64,000 nt of DNA from Stenotrophomonas sp. 364 (lineage in GTDB: Bacteria; Pseudomonadota; Gammaproteobacteria; Xanthomonadales; Xanthomonadaceae): contig NZ_CP047135.1 of the NCBI RefSeq assembly GCF_009832905.1, positions 1,528,001 to 1,592,000 of the forward strand, given 5' to 3'. Below, piece by piece: positions 1-9,107 of this stretch (position 1 is its first letter; each line of letters starts with the position of its first letter). The position numbers and the translations under genes were made by a program. The notes under the pieces are model-generated. The model worked only from the letters and a program-made list of their open reading frames with translations. It was not told where the DNA came from and searched no databases.

Positions 1-132
1 GCCAGATTTCATGAGGAGCCGGCCAGCGGCCGGCACTACCGGGTGCCCGGATTTCATAAGGAGTCAGCCAGCGGTCGACAGCCGCCGTGGTGCCCGGATT
101 TCATGAGGCGCCGTCCAGCGGCCGCCTCCGGT
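1..132. repeat. Degenerate SMAG-like tandem repeats
   Basis: The stretch carries three imperfect copies, 45 to 48 bp apart, of a unit built around the words CCGGATTTCAT and CCAGCGGCCGGC. The copy near 18-39 reads on the minus strand as a GTAG-headed palindrome (GTAGTGCCGGCCGCTGGCC), the family found throughout the gaps of this window. The later copies are decayed. The repeat runs up to the stop codon of the UPF0178 gene, so it could act as a transcript-end hairpin for it. Confidence 0.6.
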
Positions 133-609
133 TCAGCGCCCTGAACGCTTCGCCAGCCAGCGATCCAGTTCGGCCGCGAATGCCTGCCGTTCACGCGGGC
201 CGAGCGGCGGTGGCCCGCCGGTCTGCACGCCGGCGCCGCGCAGCTCCTCCATGAAATTGCGCATCGACAGGCGCTCGGCCATGTTGTCGGGGGTATACAG
301 CTGCCCGCGCGGGTTCAGCGCCACGGCCTGCTTGGCAATCACCAGCGCCGCCAGCGGGATGTCCTGGGTGACCACCAGGTCGCCGGCGGCCACCCGCTCG
401 ACGATGGCGCTGTCGGCCACGTCCAGCCCGGCCGGCACCTGAAGAAAGTCGATCACCCGCGAAGGCGGGGTGCGCAGCCAGTGGTTGGCCACCAGGGTCA
501 GCGGCACCTGCACGCGCTCGGCGGCCCGGAACAGGATCTCCTTGATCACCCCGGGGCAGGCGTCCGCATCAACCCAGATGCGGCAATTGGCGGAACTTGA
601 ATCGGGCAT
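133..609 (-). CDS. UPF0178 (YaiI/YqxD, DUF188) family protein
   Basis: This 158-residue protein begins [19 protein letters not shown]. The [13 protein letters not shown] segment near the N-terminus, followed by [36 protein letters not shown] and RGQLYT, is the signature of the UPF0178 family. These proteins have a PIN/nuclease-like acidic core but no settled function. The frame extends 21 codons upstream to 672, but the family starts just before the VDADACP motif, so the internal ATG at 609 was chosen. The gene is divergent from the cold-shock gene and shares a 300-bp upstream region with it. The family assignment is secure; the biochemical role is unknown. Confidence 0.9.
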   Translation of the reverse strand: MPDSSSANCRIWVDADACPGVIKEILFRAAERVQVPLTLVANHWLRTPPSRVIDFLQVPAGLDVADSAIVERVAAGDLVVTQDIPLAALVIAKQAVALNPRGQLYTPDNMAERLSMRNFMEELRGAGVQTGGPPPLGPRERQAFAAELDRWLAKRSGR

Positions 610-909
610 TTGGCTGATCTTAAGGTAGGAAAAGTCTGAATGGGGCGCGCGAAATCGTGTAGGATGCGCCAATCCCTTGTCCCGTCAGGCGTGACGGGGG
701 GATGGCTGAATAAACCAGCTATCGCTTTTTAGGTAAAACACGAGTATCGTCACCCACACTGTGTTTGCTAGGGTCACCGTGAATCGTGGCCTGGTGCAGT
801 TGATCTCACGATCTGCTCATCGATCCGCTTTACCAACGCCTGCAACTCAGTCTCGGCTCCGATAAGCGGCGGCCGCGATTATTTCAACTATTGTTTCAGG
901 AGTTAGTAC
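610..909. promoter_or_regulatory. Divergent intergenic region with the cold-shock gene leader
   Basis: This gap separates the minus-strand UPF0178 gene from the plus-strand cold-shock gene. It holds a perfect 7-bp stem hairpin at 681-698 (CCCGTCA, loop GGCG, TGACGGG). An AGGAG ribosome-binding site at about 898-902 precedes the ATG at 910. Cold-shock genes usually have long structured leaders, and the size of this gap allows one. I could not place the transcription start or a clear cold-box motif. Confidence 0.4.
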
Positions 910-1119
910 ATGTCTGATCGTCAGCAGGGCACCGTGAAGTGGTTCAACGACGCCAAGGGCTTCGGCTTCATCACCCCGGAAAGCGGCCCGGACCTTTTCG
1001 TGCACTTCCGTGCCATCCAGGGCACCGGCTTCAAGTCGCTGCAGGAAGGCCAGAAGGTGACCTTCGTCGCCGTGCAGGGCCAGAAGGGTATGCAGGCTGA
1101 TCAGGTGCAGGCGGTCTAA
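910..1119 (+). CDS. Cold-shock protein, CspA family
   Basis: This 69-residue single-domain protein is a complete cold-shock OB fold. It has RNP1-like KGFGFITPE at about residues 16-24 and RNP2-like LFVHF at about 29-33, preceded by [14 protein letters not shown]. Such proteins bind single-stranded RNA or DNA and melt RNA secondary structure in the cytoplasm. The length is typical. An AGGAG ribosome-binding site precedes the ATG by about seven bases, and a strong intrinsic terminator follows 34 bp after the stop, so the gene appears monocistronic. Which paralogue it is, and whether it is cold-inducible, cannot be told from sequence alone. Confidence 0.95.
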   Translation: MSDRQQGTVKWFNDAKGFGFITPESGPDLFVHFRAIQGTGFKSLQEGQKVTFVAVQGQKGMQADQVQAV

Positions 1120-1152
1120 TCGACCCCCCGCTACCGTCAGGTTGCAATGAAA

Positions 1153-1182
1153 CGCCGGGAGCGAAAGCTCCCGGCGTTTTTT
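1153..1182 (+). terminator. Rho-independent terminator of the cold-shock gene
   Basis: A perfect 10-bp GC-rich stem (CGCCGGGAGC / GCTCCCGGCG) closed by a GAAA tetraloop is followed by a run of six T. It lies 34 bp downstream of the cold-shock stop codon. Confidence 0.95.
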
Positions 1183-1273
1183 ATGCGGGGTGTTTTTTCA
1201 TCCGTGGGCGCCCGATGACATCGGCAGGGCGCGTACCTCGTTACGATGTCGCTTTGAACCTGCGGACCCGTCA

Positions 1274-1966
1274 ATGATCAAGGTGCACCATCTGGACCAC
1301 TCGCGCTCGCAGCGCGTGTTGTGGATGCTCGAAGAGCTGGGCCTGCCGTACCAGCTGGTCAACTACCAGCGCGACCCCACCACCTGGCTTGCGCCGCCGG
1401 CGCTGCGCGAGATCCACCCGCTGGGCAAATCGCCGGTGCTGCAGGACGACACCCTGGTGCTGGCCGAGTCCGGGGCCATCCTGGAATACCTGGCCGACCG
1501 CTACGACAGCGCCCGCCAACTGTCGCCCGAACTGCTGCCGGCTCAATCCGCCGAGCGCCTGCGCTACCGCTACTGGATGCACTACGCCGAAGGCTCGGCG
1601 ATGCCGCCGTTGCTGATGAGCCTGGTGTTCGCACGCGTGCGCAAGGCCCCCATGCCGTTCTTCGCCAAGCCGATTGCCCGTGGCATCGCCGACAAGGTGA
1701 TGAAGGGGTTCGTGGGCCCGCAGCTGAAGCTGCACCTGCAGTGGATGGAGCGTGAGCTGGGCCAGTCGCCGTGGTTTGCCGGCGAACGCTTCACCGCCGC
1801 CGACATCCAGATGAGCTTCCCGATCCAGGCGGCCGCCTCGCGCGCAGGCAGCATGGACGCGTACCCGAAACTGCAGGCCTTCCTGCAGCGCATCGAACAG
1901 CGCCCGGCCTACCAGCGCGCCACCGAGCGCGGCGGGGCGCTGGACCTGGGCGCGGGCGCGGCATGA
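1274..1966 (+). CDS. Glutathione S-transferase family protein
   Basis: This 230-residue protein has an N-terminal thioredoxin-like domain: [20 protein letters not shown], then the cis-proline motif KSPVLQDD and the glutathione-contact motif [15 protein letters not shown] at about residues 63-77. An all-helical C-terminal domain follows, including [17 protein letters not shown], the usual N-capping and hydrophobic staple region. The SRSQRVLW segment suggests a catalytic Ser rather than Tyr. The frame could begin at 1190, but the domain starts at the ATG at 1274. The protein probably conjugates glutathione to electrophiles in the cytosol; the substrate cannot be inferred. The gene stands just upstream of selO on the same strand. 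Confidence 0.92.
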   Translation: MIKVHHLDHSRSQRVLWMLEELGLPYQLVNYQRDPTTWLAPPALREIHPLGKSPVLQDDTLVLAESGAILEYLADRYDSARQLSPELLPAQSAERLRYRYWMHYAEGSAMPPLLMSLVFARVRKAPMPFFAKPIARGIADKVMKGFVGPQLKLHLQWMERELGQSPWFAGERFTAADIQMSFPIQAAASRAGSMDAYPKLQAFLQRIEQRPAYQRATERGGALDLGAGAA

Positions 1967-2003
1967 ACTTGCGGGGGCGTGGCGGCGCCCCCATCTGGTG
2001 AGC

Positions 2004-3569
2004 ATGGATACCCAGCCCCTGCGCTTCGACAACCGATTCATCGGCGACCTTCCCGGCGACGAGGAAACCGGCCCGCGCGTGCGCGAGGTGCGCGGTGCCG
2101 CGTGGTCGTCGGTGATGCCCACGCCGGTGGCCGCACCACAGTTGCTGGCGCTTTCCGCCGACGTTGCCGACCTGCTGGGCCTTGGCCCGGACCTTACCGA
2201 CAGCCCGGATTTCGCGCGGGTGTTCGGCGGCAACGCGCTGTATGCCGGCATGCAGCCGTGGGCGGCCAACTACGGGGGCCACCAGTTCGGGCATTGGGCG
2301 GGGCAGCTTGGCGATGGCCGCGCCATTTCGCTGGGCGAGCTGCTGGCCCCGGACGGGGCGCGCTGGGAACTGCAGTTGAAAGGGGCCGGGCGCACCCCGT
2401 ACTCGCGCGGGGCCGACGGCCGCGCGGTCCTGCGCTCGTCCATCCGCGAATTCCTGTGCAGCGAAGCCATGCACCACCTGGGCGTGCCGACCACGCGCGC
2501 GTTGAGCCTGGTGGGCACCGGCGATGCGGTGGTGCGCGACATGTTCTACGACGGCCACCCGAAGGCGGAACCCGGTGCCGTGGTGTGCCGGGTGGCGCCG
2601 TCGTTCATCCGCTTCGGCACCTTCGAACTGCCGGCCTCGCGCGGCGACGTGGCCCTGCTGCGGCAGCTGGCCGATGCCTGCATCGCGCGTGATTTCCCGG
2701 CGCTGGCCGATGCCGGCGCGCAGCGCTATGCGCAGTGGTTCGCGCAGATCTGCGAGCGCACCGCGATCCTGGTGGCGCACTGGATGCGGGTCGGCTTCGT
2801 GCATGGGGTGATGAATACCGACAACATGTCCATTCTGGGCCTGACCATCGACTACGGACCGTATGGCTGGGTGGACGACTACGACCCCGACTGGACCCCG
2901 AACACCACCGACGCGCAGGGCCGTCGCTACCGCTTCGGTACCCAGCCGCAGGTGGCGTACTGGAACCTGACCCGGCTGGCGCAGGCACTTTCGCCGCTGT
3001 TTGACGATGTCGCGCCGCTGCACGACGGGCTGGCCCGTTTCCAGGCCGTGCATGCCGAGCGCGAGCGCGCGGACATCGCCGCCAAGTTCGGCCTGGCCGA
3101 CTGCAGCGACGACGACGTGGCGATGATGGCGGCCTGGCGGCAGATCCTGCAGGACGGCGAGATGGACATGACGCTCGCCTTCCGCGGCTTGATGGCGCTC
3201 GATCCGCAGGCACCGTCGGTACAGGTGCTCGCCGAGGCCTTCTACAGCGACGCGCGGCGCGAGGCCGTGCTGCCCGCGTTGCAGGTCTGGCTGCAGCAGT
3301 ACGCCGCGCGTCTGCGCGCCGATCCGCTGGATGCGGCCACCCGCCAGCAGCGGATGGCCGGTGCCAATCCGGTGTATGTGTTGCGCAACTGGCTGGCGCA
3401 GGACGCCATCGAACAGGCCGAGCAGGGCGACATGAGCGGTGTGCACACCCTGCTGGAGGTGCTGCGCACCCCCTACGAGGTGCAACCGGGCCGCGCGCAC
3501 TTCGCCGGCAAGCGCCCCGACTGGGCGCGCGACAAGGCCGGATGTTCGATGCTGTCCTGCAGCTCCTGA
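2004..3569 (+). CDS. selO: Protein adenylyltransferase SelO (YdiU/UPF0061 family)
   Basis: This roughly 520-residue pseudokinase-like protein shows the family landmarks: [60 protein letters not shown], then [23 protein letters not shown] with the metal-binding Asn and Asp. The C-terminus ends [15 protein letters not shown]; the terminal cysteine sits where the eukaryotic homologue carries selenocysteine. SelO transfers AMP from ATP to protein Ser, Thr or Tyr and is linked to the oxidative stress response. A GTG at 1998 is an alternative start two codons earlier. The gene is on the same strand as the upstream glutathione transferase, with a gap of about 37 bp, and may be co-transcribed with it. 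Confidence 0.95.
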   Translation: MDTQPLRFDNRFIGDLPGDEETGPRVREVRGAAWSSVMPTPVAAPQLLALSADVADLLGLGPDLTDSPDFARVFGGNALYAGMQPWAANYGGHQFGHWAGQLGDGRAISLGELLAPDGARWELQLKGAGRTPYSRGADGRAVLRSSIREFLCSEAMHHLGVPTTRALSLVGTGDAVVRDMFYDGHPKAEPGAVVCRVAPSFIRFGTFELPASRGDVALLRQLADACIARDFPALADAGAQRYAQWFAQICERTAILVAHWMRVGFVHGVMNTDNMSILGLTIDYGPYGWVDDYDPDWTPNTTDAQGRRYRFGTQPQVAYWNLTRLAQALSPLFDDVAPLHDGLARFQAVHAERERADIAAKFGLADCSDDDVAMMAAWRQILQDGEMDMTLAFRGLMALDPQAPSVQVLAEAFYSDARREAVLPALQVWLQQYAARLRADPLDAATRQQRMAGANPVYVLRNWLAQDAIEQAEQGDMSGVHTLLEVLRTPYEVQPGRAHFAGKRPDWARDKAGCSMLSCSS

Positions 3570-3692
3570 GCCCGGGTGCGCGGCATGCCGCGCCTGAACC
3601 GCGAATCTCCTGACGGACACACCATCGCACGCCGCAGCGCCTGCGTTTGCCGTTGTCGTGCCTGCGCCTACGACAATGGTCGTAGCGACGAA

Positions 3693-3753
3693 ATCCGATA
3701 ATCGCACACGTAGTCGATAAACGCACTTGAATGGTGCAGTGCGATAAACCTAC
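3693..3753. promoter_or_regulatory. Putative PcaR/PcaU-type (IclR) operator upstream of quiC
   Basis: The site contains ATCCGATAATCGCAC at 3693-3707 and AGTCGATAAACGCAC at 3712-3726, direct copies 19 bp apart, then an inverted weaker copy GTGCGATAAACCTAC at 3739-3753. From memory, the Pseudomonas putida PcaR box is GTTCGATAATCGCAC, which the first copy matches at 13 of 15 positions. A triple-copy layout (one palindrome plus one direct repeat) also resembles the PcaU/PobR operators of Acinetobacter. The site begins about 180 bp before quiC and would control quiC-quiX-quiB-pcaK. The rest of the gap 3570-3870 shows no gene. Confidence 0.7.
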
Positions 3754-3870
3754 TTTCAATCCCGTTCCAAGCGATCCACCTCTGGCGGGCGAGGGCAGTG
3801 CCACTACGGTACTGAAGCCAGGTACAGGGGAAAGACCGCCGGAGTCCCTTTCCCTGTGCGGAGCCTGCGC

Positions 3871-5382
3871 ATGCGTTGCCGTTTGTCTGTTGTTTCCCTG
3901 ACCCTGCTCGCCCTGCTGCCGTCGTTGGCGCTGGCTTACCAGGCCGAGCCGCCGCGCGAGGCGCTGCAGGTCCTGCACGTGGACCGCTACGCCGACGACG
4001 CCGCGCCCTGGTCGCTGCGCTGGGCGATCATCACCGCCAACCAGGCCCCGGGCCGCTACCGCATCGAGATCGACGCGGTGGGCAGCGCGCCGTATGTGAT
4101 CCGCCCGGCCTCGCCGCTGCCGGAGATCGTCGGCCCGGTGCAGATCGTCGGCACGCCGTGGGCGAGCGCCGGCCAGTATGTGGCCATCGACGGCGCCGGC
4201 TACGTCACCGGCACCGGCACCGATGCCTGCCCGGGTGCCGAGCCGGGCCAGTCCGGCACCAACGTGCGCACCACCACGCTGCCGGGGCTGGTCCTGCGCG
4301 ACACCACGGGCGTTGAGCTCAGCGGCCTTGAGATCCGCAACTTCTGCATCGGCGTGCTGATCAACCGCAGCAGCCACAGCGACATCCACGACAACCGCAT
4401 CGTGGCCAACAAGGGTGGCGCCGGCATCATGCTGACCGGCGACGACGGCGAGGGCCAGTCCACCGCCACCACCACCGTGCACAACCGCATCGTGCGCAAC
4501 CAGTTCGTCGACAACGGCGACGGGCTGGAGCTGACCCGCGGCGCGGCCTGGAACCTGGTGGCCGACAACCTGTTCCAGTCCACCGCCGCAAACCCGGAGC
4601 CGTCGCAGGGCATCGAAATTCTGTGGGGCAACGACAACACGGTGGTGCGCAACCGCTTCGTCGACTACTCCGACGGCCTGCAGATCAACTGGGGCAACCG
4701 CAACTACATCGCAGCCAACACCTTCACCGGCAACTCGATCGGGGTCAGCGTCACGGGCAGCGACAACGTGCTGGATGGCAACACGATCACCGGCAACGGG
4801 ATCGGCATCGCGGTGCGTCCACAGCCGGTAAGTGCACCGAACCGCTTCAGCGCCAACCAGATGGTCGGCAACGGGCTGAAGATCGCGCGCTGCGAAGCCG
4901 GTGGCGCTTGTGCCACGGGCCAGCCGCGCGGGGCGATCGTGTTCGGCGTACCGGGGCTGGAACACGCGAACTTCGTGGGCTCGCGCGGGCGCGGCGTCGA
5001 TACCGACCCGTCCAAGCGCGCGCGCATCTGCAGCGGCACCGACACGACAGGGTGCCAGCCGGCGCCCAACCTGGGCCAGGCCGCGCCGGTGTTGCAGGCG
5101 GTGCAGGGCACCGGCACCGCGCGCACCGTGCACGGGGTGTTCCAGGGCGTGCCGGGGCAGCGCTACCAGCTGGAAGTGTTCGGCAACCGCACCGCGAACA
5201 GCAGCGACGCCGAACGCCTGCTCGGCACCGTAGACGCCGTCACCGATGCGCAGGGGCAGGGCCGCTTCACGCTGGCGCTGCCGACCACGGGCGAGGCTGC
5301 CGGTATCGCCACGCTCACCGCCACCGCGACCTCCGCGCTGGGTGCCACCTCCCCGTTGAGCGCGCCGCTGTCGCTGCGCTGA
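3871..5382 (+). CDS. quiC: QuiC-like periplasmic 3-dehydroshikimate dehydratase (right-handed beta-helix)
   Basis: This 503-residue protein has a signal peptide (hydrophobic core about residues 5-20, cleavage after SLALA) followed by repeated beta-helix coils, seen as recurring HDNRIV, HNRIVRNQFVDN, VVRNRFVDYSDGL and IAANTFTGNSIGV segments over about residues 150-320. A beta-sandwich-like C-terminal part follows. Homology alone would give only a NosD/pectate-lyase-type fold. The function comes from context: the Acinetobacter quinate gene quiC encodes a beta-helix dehydroshikimate dehydratase, and here the gene opens an operon with quiX, quiB and a PcaK-like transporter. The reaction would be 3-dehydroshikimate to protocatechuate in the periplasm. 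No other dehydroshikimate dehydratase (AsbF or QuiC1 type) is present in the cluster. The ATG at 3871 has GGAG upstream; a GTG at 3856 is an alternative. Confidence 0.75.
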   Translation: MRCRLSVVSLTLLALLPSLALAYQAEPPREALQVLHVDRYADDAAPWSLRWAIITANQAPGRYRIEIDAVGSAPYVIRPASPLPEIVGPVQIVGTPWASAGQYVAIDGAGYVTGTGTDACPGAEPGQSGTNVRTTTLPGLVLRDTTGVELSGLEIRNFCIGVLINRSSHSDIHDNRIVANKGGAGIMLTGDDGEGQSTATTTVHNRIVRNQFVDNGDGLELTRGAAWNLVADNLFQSTAANPEPSQGIEILWGNDNTVVRNRFVDYSDGLQINWGNRNYIAANTFTGNSIGVSVTGSDNVLDGNTITGNGIGIAVRPQPVSAPNRFSANQMVGNGLKIARCEAGGACATGQPRGAIVFGVPGLEHANFVGSRGRGVDTDPSKRARICSGTDTTGCQPAPNLGQAAPVLQAVQGTGTARTVHGVFQGVPGQRYQLEVFGNRTANSSDAERLLGTVDAVTDAQGQGRFTLALPTTGEAAGIATLTATATSALGATSPLSAPLSLR

Positions 5383-5405
5383 CCCGTCGACCCCGAGAGA
5401 TTCCG

Positions 5406-6701
5406 ATGCGATTTCCGAACCCCACTCCGCTTGCCGTCCTGTTGTCCGCTGCCGTGCTGACGCCCGCGCTGGCCCACGCACAGGACAGCAACCGTTACGA
5501 CGGCAAGACGCTCACCGGCGACTGGGGCGGCACCCGTACCGCGCTGGACGAACGCGGCATCCGCTTCCGTGGCGACTACGTGGGCGAGGCGATGGGCGTG
5601 GTCGACGGCGGCTACGGCCGCACCGGCGCGCGCTATGCGCAGCAGGTGCGGGTCGGCGTCGACCTGGACATGGGCCGCCTGGCCGGCTGGGACGGCGGCG
5701 CCTTCCACGTCACCCTCAACGACCGCCGCGGCAACAGCACCTCGGCCGACCTGGTCGGCAACCGCTTCCCGATCCAGGAAGCCTACGGCGGGCAGTACAC
5801 CCGGCTCACCGAGGCCAGCTATGACCAGACCTTCAACGGTGGGCAGTCGTATTTCAAGCTGGGCTACTACGCGATGGGCAACCAGTTCGGCCTGCACAGC
5901 CTGCTGACCCACTTCGTCAACGCCGCTTTCTGCGCCCATCCGCTGGCGATGTCCGGCAACAGCGGCTGGTACAACTACCCCACGGCACGCTGGGGCGGTG
6001 AAGTGGCCCAGCAGGTGAGCCCGGCGCTGAACGTGCGCACCGGCTGGTTCCAGGTCAACCCGAACCTGGGCGGCAACATCGAACGCAATGCGTTTCGTCC
6101 GTTCGTGTCGGGCACCACCGGCTCGCTGATTCCGCTGGAAGTGACCTGGACCCCGGACAAGGGCGGGGCGTATCCGGGCGTGTACAAGTTCGGCGGCTAC
6201 TACGACACCTCGCGGGTGGACCAGCGCGGGCTCGATACCTCGCCCACCACCGGCCGCCACGGTGCGTATGTGCTGGCCGAGCAGCGGCTTACCCGCGAAG
6301 CCGGCGACCCGCAGCGCGGGCTGACCGCCTTCGCGCAGTACATGGTGTCGGACACCGACACCGCGCAGATCCGCCGCTGGTATGCACTGGGCGGCGTCTA
6401 CCAGGGCATCGGCACGCGTGCGCAGGACAGCATCGCGCTCGGCTACGTGGGCGCGGACATCAACCGCCGCCTGGTGGACGCGCGCCGCGCCACCCTGGCC
6501 GACATGGGGGTGGCGACGGACTCGCCGCTGTACCAGCTCAGCCAGGCCGAGGAACTGTTCGAACTGTCCTACAGCATCCAGGTGAACCCCTGGCTGATGA
6601 TCCGCCCCGACGTGCAGTACATCGTCAACCCCGGCACGTTCGCCTACACCCGCACCGACAACGCGTGGGCCGTGGGCGTGCAGGCCAAGGTGACTTTCTG
6701 A
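5406..6701 (+). CDS. quiX: OprB-family outer-membrane porin, QuiX-like
   Basis: This 431-residue protein has a signal peptide ending AHA and a mature N-terminus with LTGDWGGTRTALDERGI, the hallmark of carbohydrate-selective OprB porins. The C-terminal strand ends in Phe (AVGVQAKVTF), as required for outer-membrane insertion. Alternating amphipathic segments rich in Tyr and Gly run through the whole length. In Acinetobacter the quiX product, next to quiB, quiC and quiA, belongs to this family and is thought to admit quinate or shikimate. The gene lies 23 bp after quiC and its stop codon overlaps the quiB start, so translation is probably coupled. The substrate is inferred from context. Confidence 0.82.
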   Translation: MRFPNPTPLAVLLSAAVLTPALAHAQDSNRYDGKTLTGDWGGTRTALDERGIRFRGDYVGEAMGVVDGGYGRTGARYAQQVRVGVDLDMGRLAGWDGGAFHVTLNDRRGNSTSADLVGNRFPIQEAYGGQYTRLTEASYDQTFNGGQSYFKLGYYAMGNQFGLHSLLTHFVNAAFCAHPLAMSGNSGWYNYPTARWGGEVAQQVSPALNVRTGWFQVNPNLGGNIERNAFRPFVSGTTGSLIPLEVTWTPDKGGAYPGVYKFGGYYDTSRVDQRGLDTSPTTGRHGAYVLAEQRLTREAGDPQRGLTAFAQYMVSDTDTAQIRRWYALGGVYQGIGTRAQDSIALGYVGADINRRLVDARRATLADMGVATDSPLYQLSQAEELFELSYSIQVNPWLMIRPDVQYIVNPGTFAYTRTDNAWAVGVQAKVTF

Positions 6702-7588
6702 TGCGCGCCTTCCTTCCCTCGTTCCTGGTGAACCGCATGCGTCCGCTCACTCCCTTCATGCTGGCCGCCGTACTCGGCGGCGCCGCGGCCGTTGCCCACG
6801 CCGCACCGGTACCGGTCACGCCCTTGCAGGTAGGCACACTGCGCATCGGCGAAGGCGCGCCACGCACCATCGTGCCGATCACCGGCGCCACCGCCGAACA
6901 GGCGCTCCAGCAGGCCGCCGTGATCGCCGCCAGCCCGGCCACCGACCTGGCCGAATGGCGCATCGATTATCTGGACATCGCCACCGACGGCAAGGCGCTG
7001 GTGACCCTCGGCAAGCGCATCGCGCGCACGCTGGATGGCAAGCCGATGATCCTCACCTTCCGCACCCAGGCCGAAGGCGGCAGCAAGCCGATCAGCGACG
7101 CCGACTACGCCGCGCTGTACGCCACGCTGCTGCGCGGCGGCTTCACCCAGCTGATCGACGTGGAGATGTTCCGCGATCCGGAGCGGGTGGCGGCACTGGT
7201 CGCGCAGGCACACACGGCCGGGGTGAAGGTGGTGATGTCCAGCCACGACTTCCATGCCACCCCCGCGCGCGAGGAGATCGTGGCGCGGCTGCTGCGCCAG
7301 GAGGCGATGGGCGCGGACGTGTTGAAGATCGCGGTGATGCCGCGCGACGCCGGCGACGTGCTTGCCCTGCTGGATGCCACCTGGCAGGTGCGCCAGCGCA
7401 GCCGCAAGCCACTGCTGACCATGTCCATGGGCGGCACCGGCGTGGTCTCGCGGCTGGCCGGGGAAACCTTCGGCCAGGCGCTGACCTTCGGCATGATCGG
7501 CACCCCGTCGGCGCCAGGCCAGGTCGAGGTCGAGCAGCTGCAGCAGGTGCTCCAGGTCATCCATGCCTCCAGCCAGGCCGGTCGTTGA
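6701..7588 (+). CDS. quiB: Periplasmic type I 3-dehydroquinate dehydratase QuiB
   Basis: This is a type I (class I aldolase-like, Schiff-base) dehydroquinase of 295 residues. The catalytic pair is visible: His182 in MSSHDFHATP and Lys209 in DVLKIAVMP, 27 residues apart as in E. coli AroD. Unlike biosynthetic AroD, the protein has an N-terminal export signal (hydrophobic run MLAAVLGGAAAVAHA), which points to a periplasmic catabolic enzyme converting 3-dehydroquinate to 3-dehydroshikimate. The ATG at 6701 overlaps the quiX stop; the ATG at 6737 would give an equally good, shorter signal peptide. The gene sits between quiX and the transporter gene in one operon. Confidence 0.9.
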   Translation: MRAFLPSFLVNRMRPLTPFMLAAVLGGAAAVAHAAPVPVTPLQVGTLRIGEGAPRTIVPITGATAEQALQQAAVIAASPATDLAEWRIDYLDIATDGKALVTLGKRIARTLDGKPMILTFRTQAEGGSKPISDADYAALYATLLRGGFTQLIDVEMFRDPERVAALVAQAHTAGVKVVMSSHDFHATPAREEIVARLLRQEAMGADVLKIAVMPRDAGDVLALLDATWQVRQRSRKPLLTMSMGGTGVVSRLAGETFGQALTFGMIGTPSAPGQVEVEQLQQVLQVIHASSQAGR

Positions 7589-7637
7589 GACCTCCCCGCC
7601 GGACGCTCCCCGCACTACGTCGTCGCAGGATCCCCGT

Positions 7638-8957
7638 ATGAGCCATGCCACCGCCACCGCGTCCCCGCTCGTGCTCGAGCGGATGACTCCCTTCCAATGG
7701 ACGGCGATCGCCATCTGCGTGCTGTTGAACATGCTCGATGGCTTCGACGTGATGGTCATGGCGTTCACCGCGCCGCACGTGTCGGCCGACTGGGCGCTGT
7801 CGGGCAAGCTGCTGGGCATCATGCTCAGCGCCGGTCTGGTCGGCATGGCGCTGGGCTCGTTCCTGCTGGCGCCGCTGGCCGACCGCTGGGGCCGGCGGCC
7901 GATGATCATGCTGTGCCTGGTGATCCTCACCGTGGGCATGGCGTTGTCGGCGCTGGCCAGCAACGCGTGGCAACTGGGCGCGCTGCGCGTGTTCACCGGC
8001 GTGGGCATCGGCGGCATGCTGGCCGGCGTGGGCGTGATCACCGCCGAGTACGCCAACCCCAAATGGCGCAGCACCGCGGTGGCGCTGCAGGCCACCGGCT
8101 ACCCCATCGGCGCCACCCTGGGCGGGGTGCTGGCGGCCTGGATGCTGCAGCATTTCAGCTGGCACAGCGTGTTCCTGATTGGTGCTGGCGCGTCGTTGCT
8201 GTGCATCCCGCTGGTGCTCAAGTGCCTGCCCGAATCGCTGGATTTCCTGGTGGCGCGGCGTCCGCCGGATGCCTTGCCGCGGCTCAACGCGCTGCTGGCG
8301 CGCATGCACATGCCCGCGCTGCAGGCGCTGCCGCCGGCACCGGTGCGGGCCGATGGACGCAAGGGCTACGCCGCGCTGTTCGTCGGTGACCTGCGCCGGG
8401 TGGCGGTGCTGATCGCGATGGCGTTTTTCCTGCACATGTTCGCGTTCTATTTCGTGCTGAGCTGGACGCCGAAGCTGCTGGTCTCGGCCGGCGTATCGGC
8501 CCAGCAGGGCATCACCGGGGGCGTGCTGCTCAACCTGGGCGGGATTGTCGGTGGCAGCCTGTTCGGCTGGCTGGCGTCGCGCTGGGCGTTGTCGCGGCTC
8601 ACCGCGGCCAGCCTGCTGCTGGCGATGGTGGCGATGCTGGCCTTCGCCGGTTTCAACACCCAACTCGGTATCGCCTTCCCGGTGGCGTTCGTGATCGGTG
8701 CGGCCCTGTTCGGCGCCATGGCCGGGCTGTATGCCGCCGCGCCGGTGGTATTTGCCGCCGACGTGCGCACCACCGGGCTGGGCTGGGCGATCGGCATCGG
8801 CCGGGTCGGCGCCATTCTGTCGCCGCTCACCGTGGGCCTTCTGGTCGATGCGGGTTGGTCGCCCACCGCGCTCTACGTGCTGTGTGCGCTGCCGTTGGCA
8901 CTGGCGGCGTGGGCCTGCCTGGGCCTGCGCGTCGGCGTTGGCCAGACGCGCAAGTGA
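7638..8957 (+). CDS. pcaK: MFS aromatic acid:H+ symporter, PcaK-like
   Basis: This 439-residue, 12-helix major facilitator has the aromatic acid:H+ symporter marks: LNMLDGFDVMVMAF in helix 1 and the loop 2-3 motif LADRWGRRPMIM, followed by VGIGGMLAGVGVITAEYAN in helix 4. A central cytoplasmic loop of about 40 residues separates the halves. In this pathway order, with quinate processed in the periplasm, the most economical substrate is protocatechuate, as for PcaK. Quinate or shikimate uptake cannot be excluded. The gene starts 50 bp after quiB on the same strand and ends before the pcaI operator, so it is likely the last gene of the quiCXB-pcaK transcript. Confidence 0.8.
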   Translation: MSHATATASPLVLERMTPFQWTAIAICVLLNMLDGFDVMVMAFTAPHVSADWALSGKLLGIMLSAGLVGMALGSFLLAPLADRWGRRPMIMLCLVILTVGMALSALASNAWQLGALRVFTGVGIGGMLAGVGVITAEYANPKWRSTAVALQATGYPIGATLGGVLAAWMLQHFSWHSVFLIGAGASLLCIPLVLKCLPESLDFLVARRPPDALPRLNALLARMHMPALQALPPAPVRADGRKGYAALFVGDLRRVAVLIAMAFFLHMFAFYFVLSWTPKLLVSAGVSAQQGITGGVLLNLGGIVGGSLFGWLASRWALSRLTAASLLLAMVAMLAFAGFNTQLGIAFPVAFVIGAALFGAMAGLYAAAPVVFAADVRTTGLGWAIGIGRVGAILSPLTVGLLVDAGWSPTALYVLCALPLALAAWACLGLRVGVGQTRK

Positions 8958-8981
8958 GCCGCCGGGCATGGACAGTCGCGT

Positions 8982-9016
8982 GTGCGATTATCGCATCATG
9001 AGTCCGATTATCGGAT
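8982..9016. promoter_or_regulatory. Putative PcaR/PcaU-type operator upstream of pcaI
   Basis: Two direct copies start 20 bp apart: GTGCGATTATCGCAT at 8982-8996 and GTCCGATTATCGGAT at 9002-9016. They match the reverse complement of the PcaR box recalled from Pseudomonas putida at 13 and 12 of 15 positions. Each copy is itself nearly palindromic. The pair ends about 90 bp before the GTG of pcaI, a spacing that fits a promoter-overlapping IclR activator site. Confidence 0.72.
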
Positions 9017-9107
9017 TGACCGCATGGTCGCCGCTGCGCACCATGTCCGCGTCCCGTTTTCCCCCGTATGTCGCCGCCGCCTGCAGGGCACGGCAAGGAG
9101 CAACGCA

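Noticed and set aside
2605..5481. Minus-strand open frame of 958 codons opposite selO and quiC
   Set aside because: Antisense of two recognised genes and of the operator region; no domain features.
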